NCBI RefSeq assembly: GCF_040117685.2
Contig: NZ_JBEDYP020000013.1
Location: 248,001-312,000, forward strand
Direction: 5' to 3'
Length of the DNA stretch: 64,000 nt
DNA from: Gracilimonas sp040117685
GTDB taxonomy: Bacteria; Bacteroidota; Rhodothermia; Balneolales; Balneolaceae
A program made the translations under genes and the position numbers. This document shows positions 1 to 9,033 of this stretch, piece by piece. Position 1 is the stretch's first letter; each line of letters starts with the position of its first letter. The notes beneath the pieces are model-generated. The model was given only the letters and a program-made list of their open reading frames with translations, was not told the DNA's origin and did not search any database.

Positions 1-488
1 CTTATGAAGTGATAGTGCCTGTCATTGACCGAGATAGTAATTCTATTCCTCTTCGGCTTGATGATGGCAACGGAACCCAGGATGTGACTCATGTTATTAC
101 AGACCCAGGCGAATTCGAAGATATGTTCACCGACGACGATACCAACGGACAACACGGAGTCTGGAATAATTTGGTTCTGGCTGAAGCCATTATAACCGAT
201 ACAGAAACGGAGACTGCTCAGCCAAATAAATTTGTGTTAAGTCAAAATTACCCAAACCCGTTTAACCCAACCACCAACATCAATTTCAGCCTGCCCCAAA
301 CAACGGATGTACAACTAACCGTGTACAGCATGCTGGGGCAGAAGGTGGCTACATTGGTCAATTCAACCCTGACGGCCGGTGAACACTCCGTTAGCTGGAA
401 TGCTCAGGATATGGCCTCAGGACTATATATTTACAGAATTGAAGCCGGTGATTTTTCCCAAACCAAGAAAATGATACTGATGAAGTAA
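1..488 (+). CDS. C-terminal end of a secreted protein with type IX secretion sorting domain (5' truncated)
   Basis: The reading frame is open through the left edge, so this is the tail of a larger protein and the GTG at 9 is not a credible start. The last 80 or so residues form a type A type IX sorting domain: the NYPNPFNP motif, a beta-rich stretch with LTVYSMLGQKV, the GEHSVSWNAQD segment, GLYIYRIEAG and a basic end KKMILMK. In this family the domain directs export across the outer membrane by the PorV/PorU machinery and is usually removed. The upstream part is acidic (DDDTNG) and too short to identify. A terminator follows at 514. Confidence 0.85.
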   Translation, partial: YEVIVPVIDRDSNSIPLRLDDGNGTQDVTHVITDPGEFEDMFTDDDTNGQHGVWNNLVLAEAIITDTETETAQPNKFVLSQNYPNPFNPTTNINFSLPQTTDVQLTVYSMLGQKVATLVNSTLTAGEHSVSWNAQDMASGLYIYRIEAGDFSQTKKMILMK

Positions 489-513
489 CTATAATCCTGA
501 TTACAGATACACC

Positions 514-550
514 AAAGCCCCGACTTAAGTGCCGGGGCTTTTATTTTATT
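514..550 (+). terminator. Rho-independent terminator of the sorting-domain gene
   Basis: A 9-bp perfect stem (514-522 with 533-541, AAAGCCCCG/CGGGGCTTT) is followed by a T-rich stretch. It lies 26 bases after the stop codon at 488. Confidence 0.85.
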
Positions 551-584
551 GAATTTCTGTTATGAATTGAATTTGAATTCTCTT

Positions 585-592
585 TATCTTTG
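585..592 (+). promoter_or_regulatory. Candidate -7 promoter box of tRNA-Leu
   Basis: TATCTTTG matches the Bacteroidota -7 consensus TAnnTTTG exactly and lies 20 bases before the tRNA, a suitable distance for a start site near 600. A TTG at 567-569 could be an upstream box but is closer than the usual spacing. Confidence 0.4.
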
Positions 593-612
593 AAATCTGT
601 CATTCAAAACAA

Positions 613-696
613 GCCCGAGTGGCGGAATTGGTAGACGCGTGCGCTTCAGGTGCGTATGCCCTTACGGGCGTGGAGGTTCAAGTCCTCTCTCGGGTA
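613..696 (+). tRNA. tRNA-Leu (anticodon CAG)
   Basis: A full class II tRNA cloverleaf can be folded. The acceptor stem GCCCGAG (613-619) pairs with CTCGGGT (689-695) with one G-U pair. The D arm carries GGCGGAATTGGTAGAC. The anticodon stem TGCGC/GCGTA flanks the loop TTCAGGT, giving anticodon CAG. The long variable arm CCCTTACGGG is typical of leucine tRNAs, and the T loop is TTCAAGT. The discriminator base is A696 and CCA is not encoded. Confidence 0.97.
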
Positions 697-702
697 CTTT
701 GC

Positions 703-733
703 CCCGCAAGATATTGTTCTTGTGGGTTTTTTT
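703..733 (+). terminator. Terminator after tRNA-Leu
   Basis: An 8-bp stem (703-710 with 719-726, CCCGCAAG/CTTGTGGG, one G-U) is followed by seven T residues starting 30 bases after the tRNA. The tRNA is therefore probably a single-gene transcript. Confidence 0.8.
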
Positions 734-956
734 ATGCCTGCCTTCCCAAACCACTTCATCACATTATACTGCCTCTCATCACATAGGCTTTTGACAGGAA
801 AAGACAATGCTTTAGCTTTTCAACAGAGCTTGATGCCTCCGCGCTTTTCAACTAAAAAAGGTTGTAGCTAACCTAAACATAGTAGTATCTCGTGGCATCA
901 GGCTTTTTTTATGTCTTTCAGCCAACGAGTATTCCATCCAGCACACTTTTCCGAAC
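734..956. other. Intergenic stretch without a recognisable gene
   Basis: No credible coding frame, tRNA or repeat was seen between the tRNA terminator and the minus-strand terminator at 957. A 73-residue open frame here runs through the tRNA and has no coding character. Confidence 0.5.
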
Positions 957-990
957 AAAAAAAGTCATGCTCCTTTCGAAGCATGACTTT
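957..990 (-). terminator. Terminator of the susCD-lipoprotein operon
   Basis: An 11-bp perfect stem (961-971 with 980-990, AAAGTCATGCT/AGCATGACTTT) is followed on the minus strand by a T run, seen as A residues at 957-963. It lies 30 bases past the stop codon of the small lipoprotein gene. Confidence 0.85.
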
Positions 991-1019
991 CATCTTTAGT
1001 TTAGTCTGTCAGATTTAAA

Positions 1020-1463
1020 TTAAGAGCCAAAGATGAAGGTAGTAGACTGATCCAGGTTTGGAGCAGCGGTTACTTCACCTGCATCTTCCAGGTTTAGCAT
1101 CAGGGTTACTTCCTCCCCGGATGCCAGGTTGCCATCTATGAGATTTATGGTAACTGTAGCTGTGCTTGTTCCAGAAGCAATGGTTGCTGAAGAAGAAGGC
1201 AAGGTGTAGTGGGTTCCGTCAACGGCTGTTGAAGATCCATCCACGCTAAAGCTAACCGTAAGATCTGATCCTCTCTGCTTTCCGATTAGTTGTATAGCTA
1301 CTTCAAATGACCCGCTGTTTTGGTTTGCTTCCTGCTGAAGAGGCTTAAACTCAATTTGAGCAGGGCCACTGAACTTTTTCTCTACATCACCTTTGTCGAA
1401 GAGGCTGTCGCAACTCACAACCAGAAGTGGTATCAGTACAAGTATTAGTGCTTTTATTTTCAT
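1020..1463 (-). CDS. Small lipoprotein with a Calx-beta-like domain, partner of SusCD
   Basis: This is a 147-residue protein with a lipoprotein signal peptide; the lipobox VVSC puts the acylated cysteine at residue 18. The mature part is beta-rich. It contains VDGTHYTLPSS and ATVTINLIDG, which resemble Calx-beta or BACON-type Ig folds seen in outer-surface lipoproteins encoded with SusCD pairs. It lies 43 bases downstream of susD on the same strand and ahead of a strong terminator, so it is the last gene of that operon. A role as an accessory binding lipoprotein at the cell surface is inference; no ligand can be named. Confidence 0.7.
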   Translation of the reverse strand: MKIKALILVLIPLLVVSCDSLFDKGDVEKKFSGPAQIEFKPLQQEANQNSGSFEVAIQLIGKQRGSDLTVSFSVDGSSTAVDGTHYTLPSSSATIASGTSTATVTINLIDGNLASGEEVTLMLNLEDAGEVTAAPNLDQSTTFIFGS

Positions 1464-1506
1464 TGTATAATGTTATTAAGAATTAAAATTTTGGCTGAAC
1501 CATGAA

Positions 1507-3009
1507 TTAGTTGTATCCGGGATTCTCCACCAACAAATCGTTTACATTGATTAGTCCTGAACCCAAATCTGCAAGAATTCGGTAAGATTCGGCTCTCATT
1601 TTAATAGAACCGTCCGGATTCCGAACGTCGCGGGCCAATCGCTTCAGGTCGTAAAATCGGTGTCCTTCAATGCTTAATTCTCTCATTCGTTCTTCCAGGA
1701 TGAAATCTTGGAATGCATCTAAATCGGTTAGCGCCGAAGCAGGAACCACACCGGCATTTCGGGCATCACGCAGTGCTTGCAATGGTGCCACCCCGGCAGC
1801 CGCGCTGTTGGCATCTTTAGCCAGTGCTTCCGCCCGGATCAGATACATCTCAGAAACACGCATCATCGGCAAATCATCTACCGACTGCCCTTTACCACCA
1901 TTAAACTTAACACTGGCCAATCCTCCGGAATTTACCTGATCGCAGGCGGTTGGAGATGCCAGGCCGGTGTTGATTTGAGTTTGATCGCATGACAGGTACC
2001 ATCCATTCCGGAAATCACCGGCACCATACTGATCAATAAGGAACTGAGTTGGTAATTGAGCCAAAAAACCGTCTGATGTGTAAGTGGCCGGTCCGTTATT
2101 TGAGAAGGTTCCGTTACCTGTATTATTCTCTGTATCAGGATTAATAACAAGTTTAAACAGAGCTTCCGGATGGTTACCCCCGCCGGAACCCTCAAAAAAC
2201 ATGTTGGCTATTGCTTCCTGAGTATCCATCAGGGTGCCGGAAAAATTGTCGATGGCATTTTGAGCAGCTGTGCCCGCCGCCGCCCAGTTACCGGCATACA
2301 GATTAACACGGGCTGTCACACCATCCACAAAGGCTTCGGTGACATACGTGTTATCAGAGTTAACTCCGGAAAGCAGGGTCTTTGCCGTGCTCAGGTCTGA
2401 AAGGATTTGTGTATATACATCATCAACTGTACTTCTCGGGCGCAAGTTGGCATCAGCCACATCCAGCACCGGTTCCGTTCGGATGATTATTCCGGCATTC
2501 CAGTTAGCCTCCGGTCCCACACCAAAATTACCGGGCTCATACCCATACACACGGACCATATTGTGCATGACAAATGCCCGAAGTGCCAGTGCTTCCCCCC
2601 GATACTGATCCAGGGTGGCTGCATCAATTACACCATTTTCCACCCCGCTGACCATCAGGTTGGCATCCTGTATAATATCATACAAGTCCCAATTGTCAAG
2701 ATGGGTGGTTCCACCGCTGGTTCCGGTAGCCGAGTTCAATGCCTGATATCGGGTTGATCCCGGACGATTGCGTGTTTCATCAGCGAAAGCACTCGGCCCG
2801 ACAAAATAACCGGTGGTCATATCAAAGTTTTCTCTGATTTTTGAATACATCGATGCTCTCAGGGCGTTTACCCCATCTTCAGTTGAAAGCACTAATTGCC
2901 CTGAAACCGATGTGGAGGGTTCCACACCGTCCAACAAGCTGTCACAGCCGGCAAACCCTGCCACTAACACTGCAACAAGTACATATTTTAATGTCTTTAA
3001 GTAGTTCAT
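1507..3009 (-). CDS. SusD/RagB family substrate-binding outer membrane lipoprotein
   Basis: This is a 500-residue lipoprotein (lipobox FAGC, cysteine 22) with the layout of SusD/RagB proteins: an N-terminal SusD-like helical region, TPR-type helices (ALRAFVMHNMVRVYG, QAAIDNF-like repeats) and a C-terminal domain with MMRVSEMYLIRAEAL and EERMRELSIEGHRFYDLKR, both hallmarks of the family. SusD proteins sit as lids on SusC transporters and hand ligands to them. It starts 19 bases after the SusC stop codon and is surely co-transcribed. No glycoside hydrolase, lyase or peptidase accompanies it, so the ligand (glycan, peptide or other) is open. Confidence 0.93.
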   Translation of the reverse strand: MNYLKTLKYVLVAVLVAGFAGCDSLLDGVEPSTSVSGQLVLSTEDGVNALRASMYSKIRENFDMTTGYFVGPSAFADETRNRPGSTRYQALNSATGTSGGTTHLDNWDLYDIIQDANLMVSGVENGVIDAATLDQYRGEALALRAFVMHNMVRVYGYEPGNFGVGPEANWNAGIIIRTEPVLDVADANLRPRSTVDDVYTQILSDLSTAKTLLSGVNSDNTYVTEAFVDGVTARVNLYAGNWAAAGTAAQNAIDNFSGTLMDTQEAIANMFFEGSGGGNHPEALFKLVINPDTENNTGNGTFSNNGPATYTSDGFLAQLPTQFLIDQYGAGDFRNGWYLSCDQTQINTGLASPTACDQVNSGGLASVKFNGGKGQSVDDLPMMRVSEMYLIRAEALAKDANSAAAGVAPLQALRDARNAGVVPASALTDLDAFQDFILEERMRELSIEGHRFYDLKRLARDVRNPDGSIKMRAESYRILADLGSGLINVNDLLVENPGYN

Positions 3010-3028
3010 TTGTTTACCTGATTTTATA

Positions 3029-6000
3029 TTAAAACTGGATTTCTATACCGGCATTCACCTGGCGTTCTGTAGGGTATGATGCAGCTGTTACATTGTTGAA
3101 AATGTCTTGAGTATCCGCTGCTACCTCCGGGTCGTACCATGGCCATGCAGTCCAGGTCAGTAAGTTCACAGCAGAGGCATACAAGCGTATGTTGTTAAGT
3201 CCTATGCTTTGAGTAAAACGATCAGGAAGATTGTAATTCACAGACACGTTCTTAAGCCTGATATAACTTGCATTATAGATGGAAGCAGTACTTAGCTGGG
3301 TACGGTAGTTGGCTGTTTCAGCGAAGTTTGAACCCGCTTCCATTGCACGCGGATAGTAAGTCAGGTCTCCGGGAAGTCTCCATCGGTCTAACACACTTTC
3401 ATGCATTTGCATTAAGAAATCAGGTGTTCTTGTAAAGAAGTAGTCGCTTTGAGGGAAGGCCCATTGCCCGAAGCTGAATTGCAGGAACGCATCCACACTG
3501 AACCCTTTGTAGCTGAATGTGTTTCCGAATCCTCCGGTCACGTTGGCTACCCCGTCTTTGTATTCAACCGCATCAACTGCATTGGTTGGGGTGTAGGTGA
3601 TGTTACCATCGGCATCGTACCACATCGGGCGACCATCGGCCGGGTTTACACCAGCCCAGCGCACTACCTGGATAAGACCTATCGGCTTACCTTCCTGAAG
3701 GCTTTCAAACAGGTCATTTTCATCGATTGGGATTCCATTGGGAAGTTCCAGGATCTCATTATCAGTAAACGCAATATTAAAGCGTGACTGCCACCTGAAA
3801 CCAGCCGAAGACACGTTCACTGAGTTTATCTCAAACTCCAACCCGGTATTCCGGACTCTACCGATATTCTCCGTGATATCTCCGTAACCACTGTCTATAG
3901 GCAGGGGTCGTTCGAACAATAAGTCGGTATTATCTTTCTGATAGGCATCAACAGAACCAAACAACCGGCCTTCAAACAACTCATAATCGAGTCCGATATT
4001 TATTTCACGTGCTTCTTCCCATCCAAGATTAGCATTAGCTAACTGATCAGGGCGAAGTCCTGTAAAACCCTGATAGGAGCCCACTGCTTCATAGAGAGCA
4101 CGGGAAGCGAAGTCTCCAATGGCAGAGTTACCGGTAGTACCGTATCCGGCACGAAGCTTTAACTGATCGATGGCTTCAACATTCAGGAAGTCTTCCTCCG
4201 AAATAATCCATCCAAGTGATATAGACGGGAAGAATCCCCAGCGGGTTTCTTCACCAAATCGAGAATTTCCATCATATCGGGCAACGCCTTTCAGGATGTA
4301 TTTCTCATCATAGGTGTATTTTACATTCCCGAAGTAACTGGCTTGCTTCCACTGTGTGTTTATTCCGTTTGCAGTGGTAGGATTTGCTGTGGCAGCAAGA
4401 ACCGTAAAAAACGGCCCCGGCAATCCGTCCCCACGCACAAGCTGACTTTCAGAATAATCGGAACGAAATTCGGTACCTGCAAGAGCGGTAACAGCATGAA
4501 CACCGTCAAAAGTGCGATTCGCATTCGCCACCAGGTTACCCTGATAGTTTTCTACATTTCGATTGGCAAACGTGATGAATCCCCCCGTTGCCGGTGATGC
4601 TATAGCTGAACGATATTGATCATCCTGTGTATTTCGGTAATCCACGTTAGCACTACCGCTAAACGATAACCATTCGTTGGCCTGATATTGCAGGCGAAGA
4701 GTACTCAGAATCTGAGTAACGGTATTCTCCCGATCTACTTCATTTTTTGTTACCGCAGGGTTATTTGATCCCCCGAAGTTGGTATTCGGATTGTATGAAC
4801 CGTCCGCTAAGTATGGGAAAGAGAATCGCGGTTCAAACATAGCCTGTGAGGTCGGGCAGTTAATAAAGTTACCATCCTGGCATACGCCGTTCTGAGCTGC
4901 CCGGGAAACATTTAACCGTACCGATGCACGCATTCTCTCCGATAAGTCATGATCGATATTTGTTCTAAGGTTCAACCGGGTAAAATTTGAATTGAACGCC
5001 GTTCCCTCGGTATCCTCATATCCACCGGAAAGCAGAAAATTGGTTGATGAGTTACCACCGGCTGCAGAAACATTGTATTTCTGAGTTACCCCCTCTTGAT
5101 AAATAAAATCCTGCCAGTTGGTATTTGCCAGCTGAGGATTATTAGGATCAGAATCTGGATCTGCACCGTAACTGGTAATCAGGAAGTTTCGGTATAAGTC
5201 TTCGTCCGTACTGTAATCAGAACCCGGTGTTTCGCCAAAGTTCAGTGCACGCCCTTCTCCTAAATAGGCAACGTACTCTTCACTGGAAATGTAATCTACA
5301 TTTCTTGCCAAAGAACGCACTCCGGTTTCTGCACTGGCAGTAATTCGGGTTGGTCCGGCACTACCGTTCCTGGTGGTAATAATAACCACACCGGCAGCAG
5401 CCTGAGCACCATAAATAGCCGCAGAAGCCGCATCTTTAAGCACCTCAATAGACTCAATATCGCTTGGATTTATAGCATTAAGTGGTGTTGTACTGGCCTG
5501 GGAAGATGTTTGAGCAAATGAAATTTGCACACCATCCACAATATAGAGCGGCTCTGTTGCCGCATTGATGGATCCATTTCCTCGAATACTTACCCGAAAT
5601 GCTCCTCCCGGGTTACCGGAAGTAGTGGTAATATTTACCCCCGCAGCACGACCCTGAAGCAGAGCCTCGGTACTTTGAAGAGAAACATTCTCAAATTCGT
5701 CGGATGAAACCGTTGAAATTGACCCGGTGATTTCCCGCTTCTGTTCAACAGAATAGCCGGAAACAACCAGTTCATCGAGGCCAACAACGTCTACACTTAA
5801 TTGAATATCAAGTGTAACCGTACCTGAACCGATTTCAACACTTCTTGTTTCTGTTTCATAGCCAACGTATCGATAAGATACGGTGTAAACACCCGCTTCA
5901 ATTCCGGAAATGGTGTAATTTCCGTCAATATCAGATTGGGCACCTTTGTTAAGCGATTCGATGTAAACAGTGGCACCAATTAACGGCTCGCCTGTTTCAG

Positions 6001-6094
6001 CATCTGTAACTTGCCCTGTCAGTTCCCCGCTTTGTGCAAACGCACTCGCCGACAATAACAAAACAAATATGGTAAATAGTAGCTTTCTATTCAT
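3029..6094 (-). CDS. SusC/RagA family TonB-linked outer membrane transporter
   Basis: This is a 1021-residue TonB-dependent transporter. It has a signal peptide ending ASAFAQ, then a carboxypeptidase-regulatory-like domain at about residues 22-105 (LTGQVTDAETGEPLIGATV), then a plug with the SusC signature region (RGNGSINAATEPLYIVDG; DAASAAIYGAQAAAGVVIITT) and a 22-strand-type barrel ending in phenylalanine (NAGIEIQF). Length matches the family (about 950-1100). An SD-like AGAGGAC precedes the ATG. It is the first gene of the susC-susD-lipoprotein operon. The upstream gene on the same strand is a LytTR response regulator, whose involvement is only suggested by position. Confidence 0.95.
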   Translation of the reverse strand: MNRKLLFTIFVLLLSASAFAQSGELTGQVTDAETGEPLIGATVYIESLNKGAQSDIDGNYTISGIEAGVYTVSYRYVGYETETRSVEIGSGTVTLDIQLSVDVVGLDELVVSGYSVEQKREITGSISTVSSDEFENVSLQSTEALLQGRAAGVNITTTSGNPGGAFRVSIRGNGSINAATEPLYIVDGVQISFAQTSSQASTTPLNAINPSDIESIEVLKDAASAAIYGAQAAAGVVIITTRNGSAGPTRITASAETGVRSLARNVDYISSEEYVAYLGEGRALNFGETPGSDYSTDEDLYRNFLITSYGADPDSDPNNPQLANTNWQDFIYQEGVTQKYNVSAAGGNSSTNFLLSGGYEDTEGTAFNSNFTRLNLRTNIDHDLSERMRASVRLNVSRAAQNGVCQDGNFINCPTSQAMFEPRFSFPYLADGSYNPNTNFGGSNNPAVTKNEVDRENTVTQILSTLRLQYQANEWLSFSGSANVDYRNTQDDQYRSAIASPATGGFITFANRNVENYQGNLVANANRTFDGVHAVTALAGTEFRSDYSESQLVRGDGLPGPFFTVLAATANPTTANGINTQWKQASYFGNVKYTYDEKYILKGVARYDGNSRFGEETRWGFFPSISLGWIISEEDFLNVEAIDQLKLRAGYGTTGNSAIGDFASRALYEAVGSYQGFTGLRPDQLANANLGWEEAREINIGLDYELFEGRLFGSVDAYQKDNTDLLFERPLPIDSGYGDITENIGRVRNTGLEFEINSVNVSSAGFRWQSRFNIAFTDNEILELPNGIPIDENDLFESLQEGKPIGLIQVVRWAGVNPADGRPMWYDADGNITYTPTNAVDAVEYKDGVANVTGGFGNTFSYKGFSVDAFLQFSFGQWAFPQSDYFFTRTPDFLMQMHESVLDRWRLPGDLTYYPRAMEAGSNFAETANYRTQLSTASIYNASYIRLKNVSVNYNLPDRFTQSIGLNNIRLYASAVNLLTWTAWPWYDPEVAADTQDIFNNVTAASYPTERQVNAGIEIQF

Positions 6095-6243
6095 AAAGTC
6101 CTCTTAGTTTTGGTTAGAAAAAATCCACCAAAATGGTGAATACACCTATATATATGAGGCCTTGAAACCAACCTTAAGAGAAATGTGATGAAACGATGCA
6201 GGCAGGGATGAAAAGCTGATGTTGTATTATCAACCGCAGAGTT

Positions 6244-7056
6244 TCAAAACGACTTTATGAGCTCTTTATAGTTTCTGCTCATTTTTAACGATTCTCCATT
6301 TTCCAGGATGATGGTAAAGTCGCCATAAGCCATTTCTTCAATTTTTAACACATACCTGATATTCAAAATGGTCGATTTATGAATTTGGAAGAACTGATCT
6401 TGATCCAGCTTGTTATAAATACCTGACAATGTGCTTCTGAGTAAATATTTCTTTTTCCCTGTAATAATTTTGATGTAGTTACCGGAAGCCTCGATCCACT
6501 GAATATCGCCGGTTTGCACAACTTCGATGGTCTCTCCAGTTTTGATGAATAATCGTTGAATGACATTCTGAGAATGCATATTACTCTCTAAATACGCCTC
6601 CAGTTTTTCCAGAAGATCAGGATGGTTCTGAAGTTTCTTTTCATTCAACTCGTTTTGAAAATGCACCTGTGTCCCCTTTACAAACATGCGCTTCATGCTC
6701 TCAAACTTTACAAAGGCTTGTTCGATATCGGATCTGGAGATGGGCTTCACCAAATAATCAATGCTTTTTAAATCAAAAGCCCTCAGCGAGTATTGGTCAT
6801 AGGCTGTCGTAAAAATGATCGGTGAATCGATATCTGTTCCTTCCAAAGTTTGAAAACAGGGACCATCAGCTAATTCAATATCCATGAAAATCAGATCAAA
6901 CTGATTTTGCTCAATTTTTTGGATGGCTTCTTCTCCGGTCTCTACTACGGCCACGATTTCAGCATCTTTATTAACCTGATTGATCAACTTTACAATGTGT
7001 TTTTGGGCAGGACCTTCATCCTCACAGATCAATATTTTTATTGGTGAAGCTGTCAT
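6244..7056 (-). CDS. LytTR family two-component response regulator
   Basis: This is a 270-residue protein with an N-terminal receiver domain (residues 1-120): acidic pair E12-D13, phospho-acceptor D59 in LIFMDIE, T83/T84 in FTTAY, and K104 in DYLVKP. A LytTR DNA-binding domain follows at about 165-270, with IFIKTGE, IQWIEASGNYIKI and the FFQIHKSTILN signature. Such proteins bind short direct repeats upstream of target promoters. No histidine kinase is adjacent; the nearest is at 11270-13153, six genes away. It lies 149 bases upstream of susC on the same strand, so the susCD operon is a plausible target, which is inference. Confidence 0.93.
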   Translation of the reverse strand: MTASPIKILICEDEGPAQKHIVKLINQVNKDAEIVAVVETGEEAIQKIEQNQFDLIFMDIELADGPCFQTLEGTDIDSPIIFTTAYDQYSLRAFDLKSIDYLVKPISRSDIEQAFVKFESMKRMFVKGTQVHFQNELNEKKLQNHPDLLEKLEAYLESNMHSQNVIQRLFIKTGETIEVVQTGDIQWIEASGNYIKIITGKKKYLLRSTLSGIYNKLDQDQFFQIHKSTILNIRYVLKIEEMAYGDFTIILENGESLKMSRNYKELIKSF

Positions 7057-7291
7057 AATATTCGTTTTGAATAAGTATAACAGCTGCGCGGCTCGTTCGC
7101 TGAATGAGCTGAATCAATCAGCACTTTTAACAGACTAAAAGTACTTCCTTAAATACAGATATTATGTTCTTATGCTGGTGCTTAATAACACGGAAGAAGA
7201 GGCACTAAACAGAAGTTTATCAAACTAATAATAAAGAAATTATACAGACTAAGACCGGATTTATTTCACCCAATCTACAGACCATGTTTGA

Positions 7292-7744
7292 CTATACATC
7301 CCAGGTATAAAAGTTATGTTTTGTATCAAGTTTGAACCCGGTTTTGGGATACAGGTTATTGCCAATGTCATTTGATTTTTCCGTTTCCAACATCATACCA
7401 CAGGCACGGGTATTTCGGCATAATTCTTTGGCCACGTCTATCAGCTTTTTTGATATACCCCTTCCCCTGTAATCCGGGTGAACAAATAGATCATTGAGCA
7501 ACCAAAACTTCGCCATTCTTGTAGAAGAGAATAGCGGATATAGCTGTACAAACCCTGTTTGAGAACCTTCTTCATTGATATGAATATAGATCTCAGAATC
7601 TCCGTTTTCTATTCTTTCGGTTAAGAATGATTTACAGCCTTCAAGGTCGGTCTCCATCCGGTAAAAATCCCTGTATGCGCTGAACAAGCGGGATAATTCT
7701 TCGATATGACTTTCAGTAGCTTTTATGATATCTGGTGGAACCAT
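7292..7744 (-). CDS. GNAT family N-acetyltransferase
   Basis: This is a 150-residue GNAT protein. The acetyl-CoA-binding motif A is visible as LNDLFVHPDYRGRGISKKLI (R/Q-x-x-G-x-G/A form), followed by ELCRNTRACGMMLETEKSN and a C-terminal YPKTGFKLDT. The N-terminal half has the typical SRLFSAYRDFYR helix and a YIHINEEGSQTGFVQLY strand pair. The acyl acceptor cannot be predicted. It is separated by 105 bases from the NTF2-like lipoprotein gene upstream and may be its own unit. Confidence 0.85.
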   Translation of the reverse strand: MVPPDIIKATESHIEELSRLFSAYRDFYRMETDLEGCKSFLTERIENGDSEIYIHINEEGSQTGFVQLYPLFSSTRMAKFWLLNDLFVHPDYRGRGISKKLIDVAKELCRNTRACGMMLETEKSNDIGNNLYPKTGFKLDTKHNFYTWDV

Positions 7745-7849
7745 TTCGCCCAGTCTTTTTAGTTTCAGTGGAGATGGATTTTTCCTTTAAATACTACAAA
7801 ATTGACTCATAAACGAATGTAATATTGCTCTCCTTAACCTGAATAAACC

Positions 7850-8353
7850 TTACCTGATTTCTTCTACCACAGGCTCTGAATTAGTAGAGGCCACCGACTC
7901 TATTTTCCATTCACCATTGTCTTGTTTTCGATAAACGGCCAGCCATGCATAATGCACACTGTCTCTAAGCATGGTGCCATTTTCATCCTGATAATTCAAA
8001 ATCACATCTTTCTCAACAATGGTATAAGCAAGTGAGTAATCATCCGAAAACCTGATTAAAGGCTCTCTTGTATCATCCCAGTACTCAAATTCTACCGCTG
8101 AGAAATACTGATCGTATCTTGCTTTGTGCTCTTCATAACTCATCTGGGAAAGTTCACCCCTGTTAACGGATATAAAGTCTTCTGAAAGCTGTCCTGCAAA
8201 CGCTGCCGACATTTTCTCAAAATGATATTCACGTTGGGCATCATGCATTTCCAAAACTTGGCGGGTGTATTTTTCTTTAAGCTTATCCTCATCAGTACAC
8301 GAAGTGGTCATCAACAAAGCTATTAATACCCAATATTTAAACAGTGATTTCAT
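7850..8353 (-). CDS. NTF2-like (SnoaL/DUF4440-type) lipoprotein
   Basis: This is a 167-residue protein with a lipoprotein signal (TTSC, cysteine 19). The body has the alternating helices and curved sheet of NTF2-like proteins: the helical QVLEMHDAQREYHFEKMSAAF opening, a SYEEHKARYDQYF segment, then strands ending VHYAWLAVYRKQDNGEWKIESVA, the family's typical closing strand. The role is unknown. Its ATG shares one base with the stop of the upstream gene at 8353 (TAATG overlap), showing translational coupling with that envelope protein. Confidence 0.6.
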   Translation of the reverse strand: MKSLFKYWVLIALLMTTSCTDEDKLKEKYTRQVLEMHDAQREYHFEKMSAAFAGQLSEDFISVNRGELSQMSYEEHKARYDQYFSAVEFEYWDDTREPLIRFSDDYSLAYTIVEKDVILNYQDENGTMLRDSVHYAWLAVYRKQDNGEWKIESVASTNSEPVVEEIR

Positions 8354-9030
8354 TAATTCTCTCCCATTTCTCTAATGGAAATTTCGGTGTAGTTAAATGT
8401 GAATACTTTTTCTTCATCGACGATGCGGACTTTTTTGGGAACTTTTACGCCCTCAGCAGTAATCATCCATTCTTCAAACCATGTGGTTATAGGCTGTTCG
8501 TCATTCAAATAGAATGTGAACCGGATTGGTAGCTTTTGGTTGTTTACTACATAATTGACTCTGTAATCCATATGGGTTTTTCCATCAACCGCAATGTTAT
8601 CCTGTTTTGTAATTACTGTATCTACACTATGAAGAAGATACTCGGGCTGAAGGGCTATCCTCACATAGTCGTGCATGCGACCGTAAAAAATCATGAAGTT
8701 GCTAAGAGCTTCCCCGGAAGCATTCTTTCCTTCATTCCCCATTATATATAGTTCTACAGGTTCGTCACGATAAGAAAACACCTGGCTGAAATAGAGGTTT
8801 ACTCCATCACCTTCTGCTTTTGACGTATAGGTACCATCCGGCCCGAAACATTCGGCTACAGAATGAATTTCAATTTCATTTTCCGGAGCTTTAAGGGTTT
8901 TCCTGATCTCTTTAAAAAGCTGTTCGGCATCTTTCCTTTGACCATATACCGGTTGAGACATCGTAAATATCAAAGCTAAAGCCACAGTAAATCCCACTAC
9001 AGAAAACTCAATACAAAAGTACTTATTCAT
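8353..9030 (-). CDS. Secreted protein of unknown function, possible LolA-like fold
   Basis: This is a 225-residue protein with a membrane-spanning or signal segment at about residues 8-30 ending QPVYGQ. The rest alternates amphipathic beta strands (VELYIMGNEG, HMDYRVNYVV, LPIRFTFYLND, VRIVDEEKVFTFNYTEI), a pattern compatible with the half-barrel of LolA/LolB-like periplasmic proteins. This fold assignment is a guess and I do not recognise the family. It is coupled to the downstream lipoprotein gene (shared base at 8353) and starts 3 bases after the stop of the GNAT gene upstream. Confidence 0.5.
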   Translation of the reverse strand: MNKYFCIEFSVVGFTVALALIFTMSQPVYGQRKDAEQLFKEIRKTLKAPENEIEIHSVAECFGPDGTYTSKAEGDGVNLYFSQVFSYRDEPVELYIMGNEGKNASGEALSNFMIFYGRMHDYVRIALQPEYLLHSVDTVITKQDNIAVDGKTHMDYRVNYVVNNQKLPIRFTFYLNDEQPITTWFEEWMITAEGVKVPKKVRIVDEEKVFTFNYTEISIREMGEN

Positions 9031-9033
9031 TGG

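Noticed and set aside
650..871. 73-residue open frame starting inside the tRNA-Leu gene
   Set aside because: It runs through the tRNA and its terminator and has no family features.
6125..6139. Palindrome CACCA-AAA-TGGTG upstream of susC as operator
   Set aside because: It is short and A/T-centred, and only one weak partial match was seen elsewhere (23325), so it is not listed as a feature.
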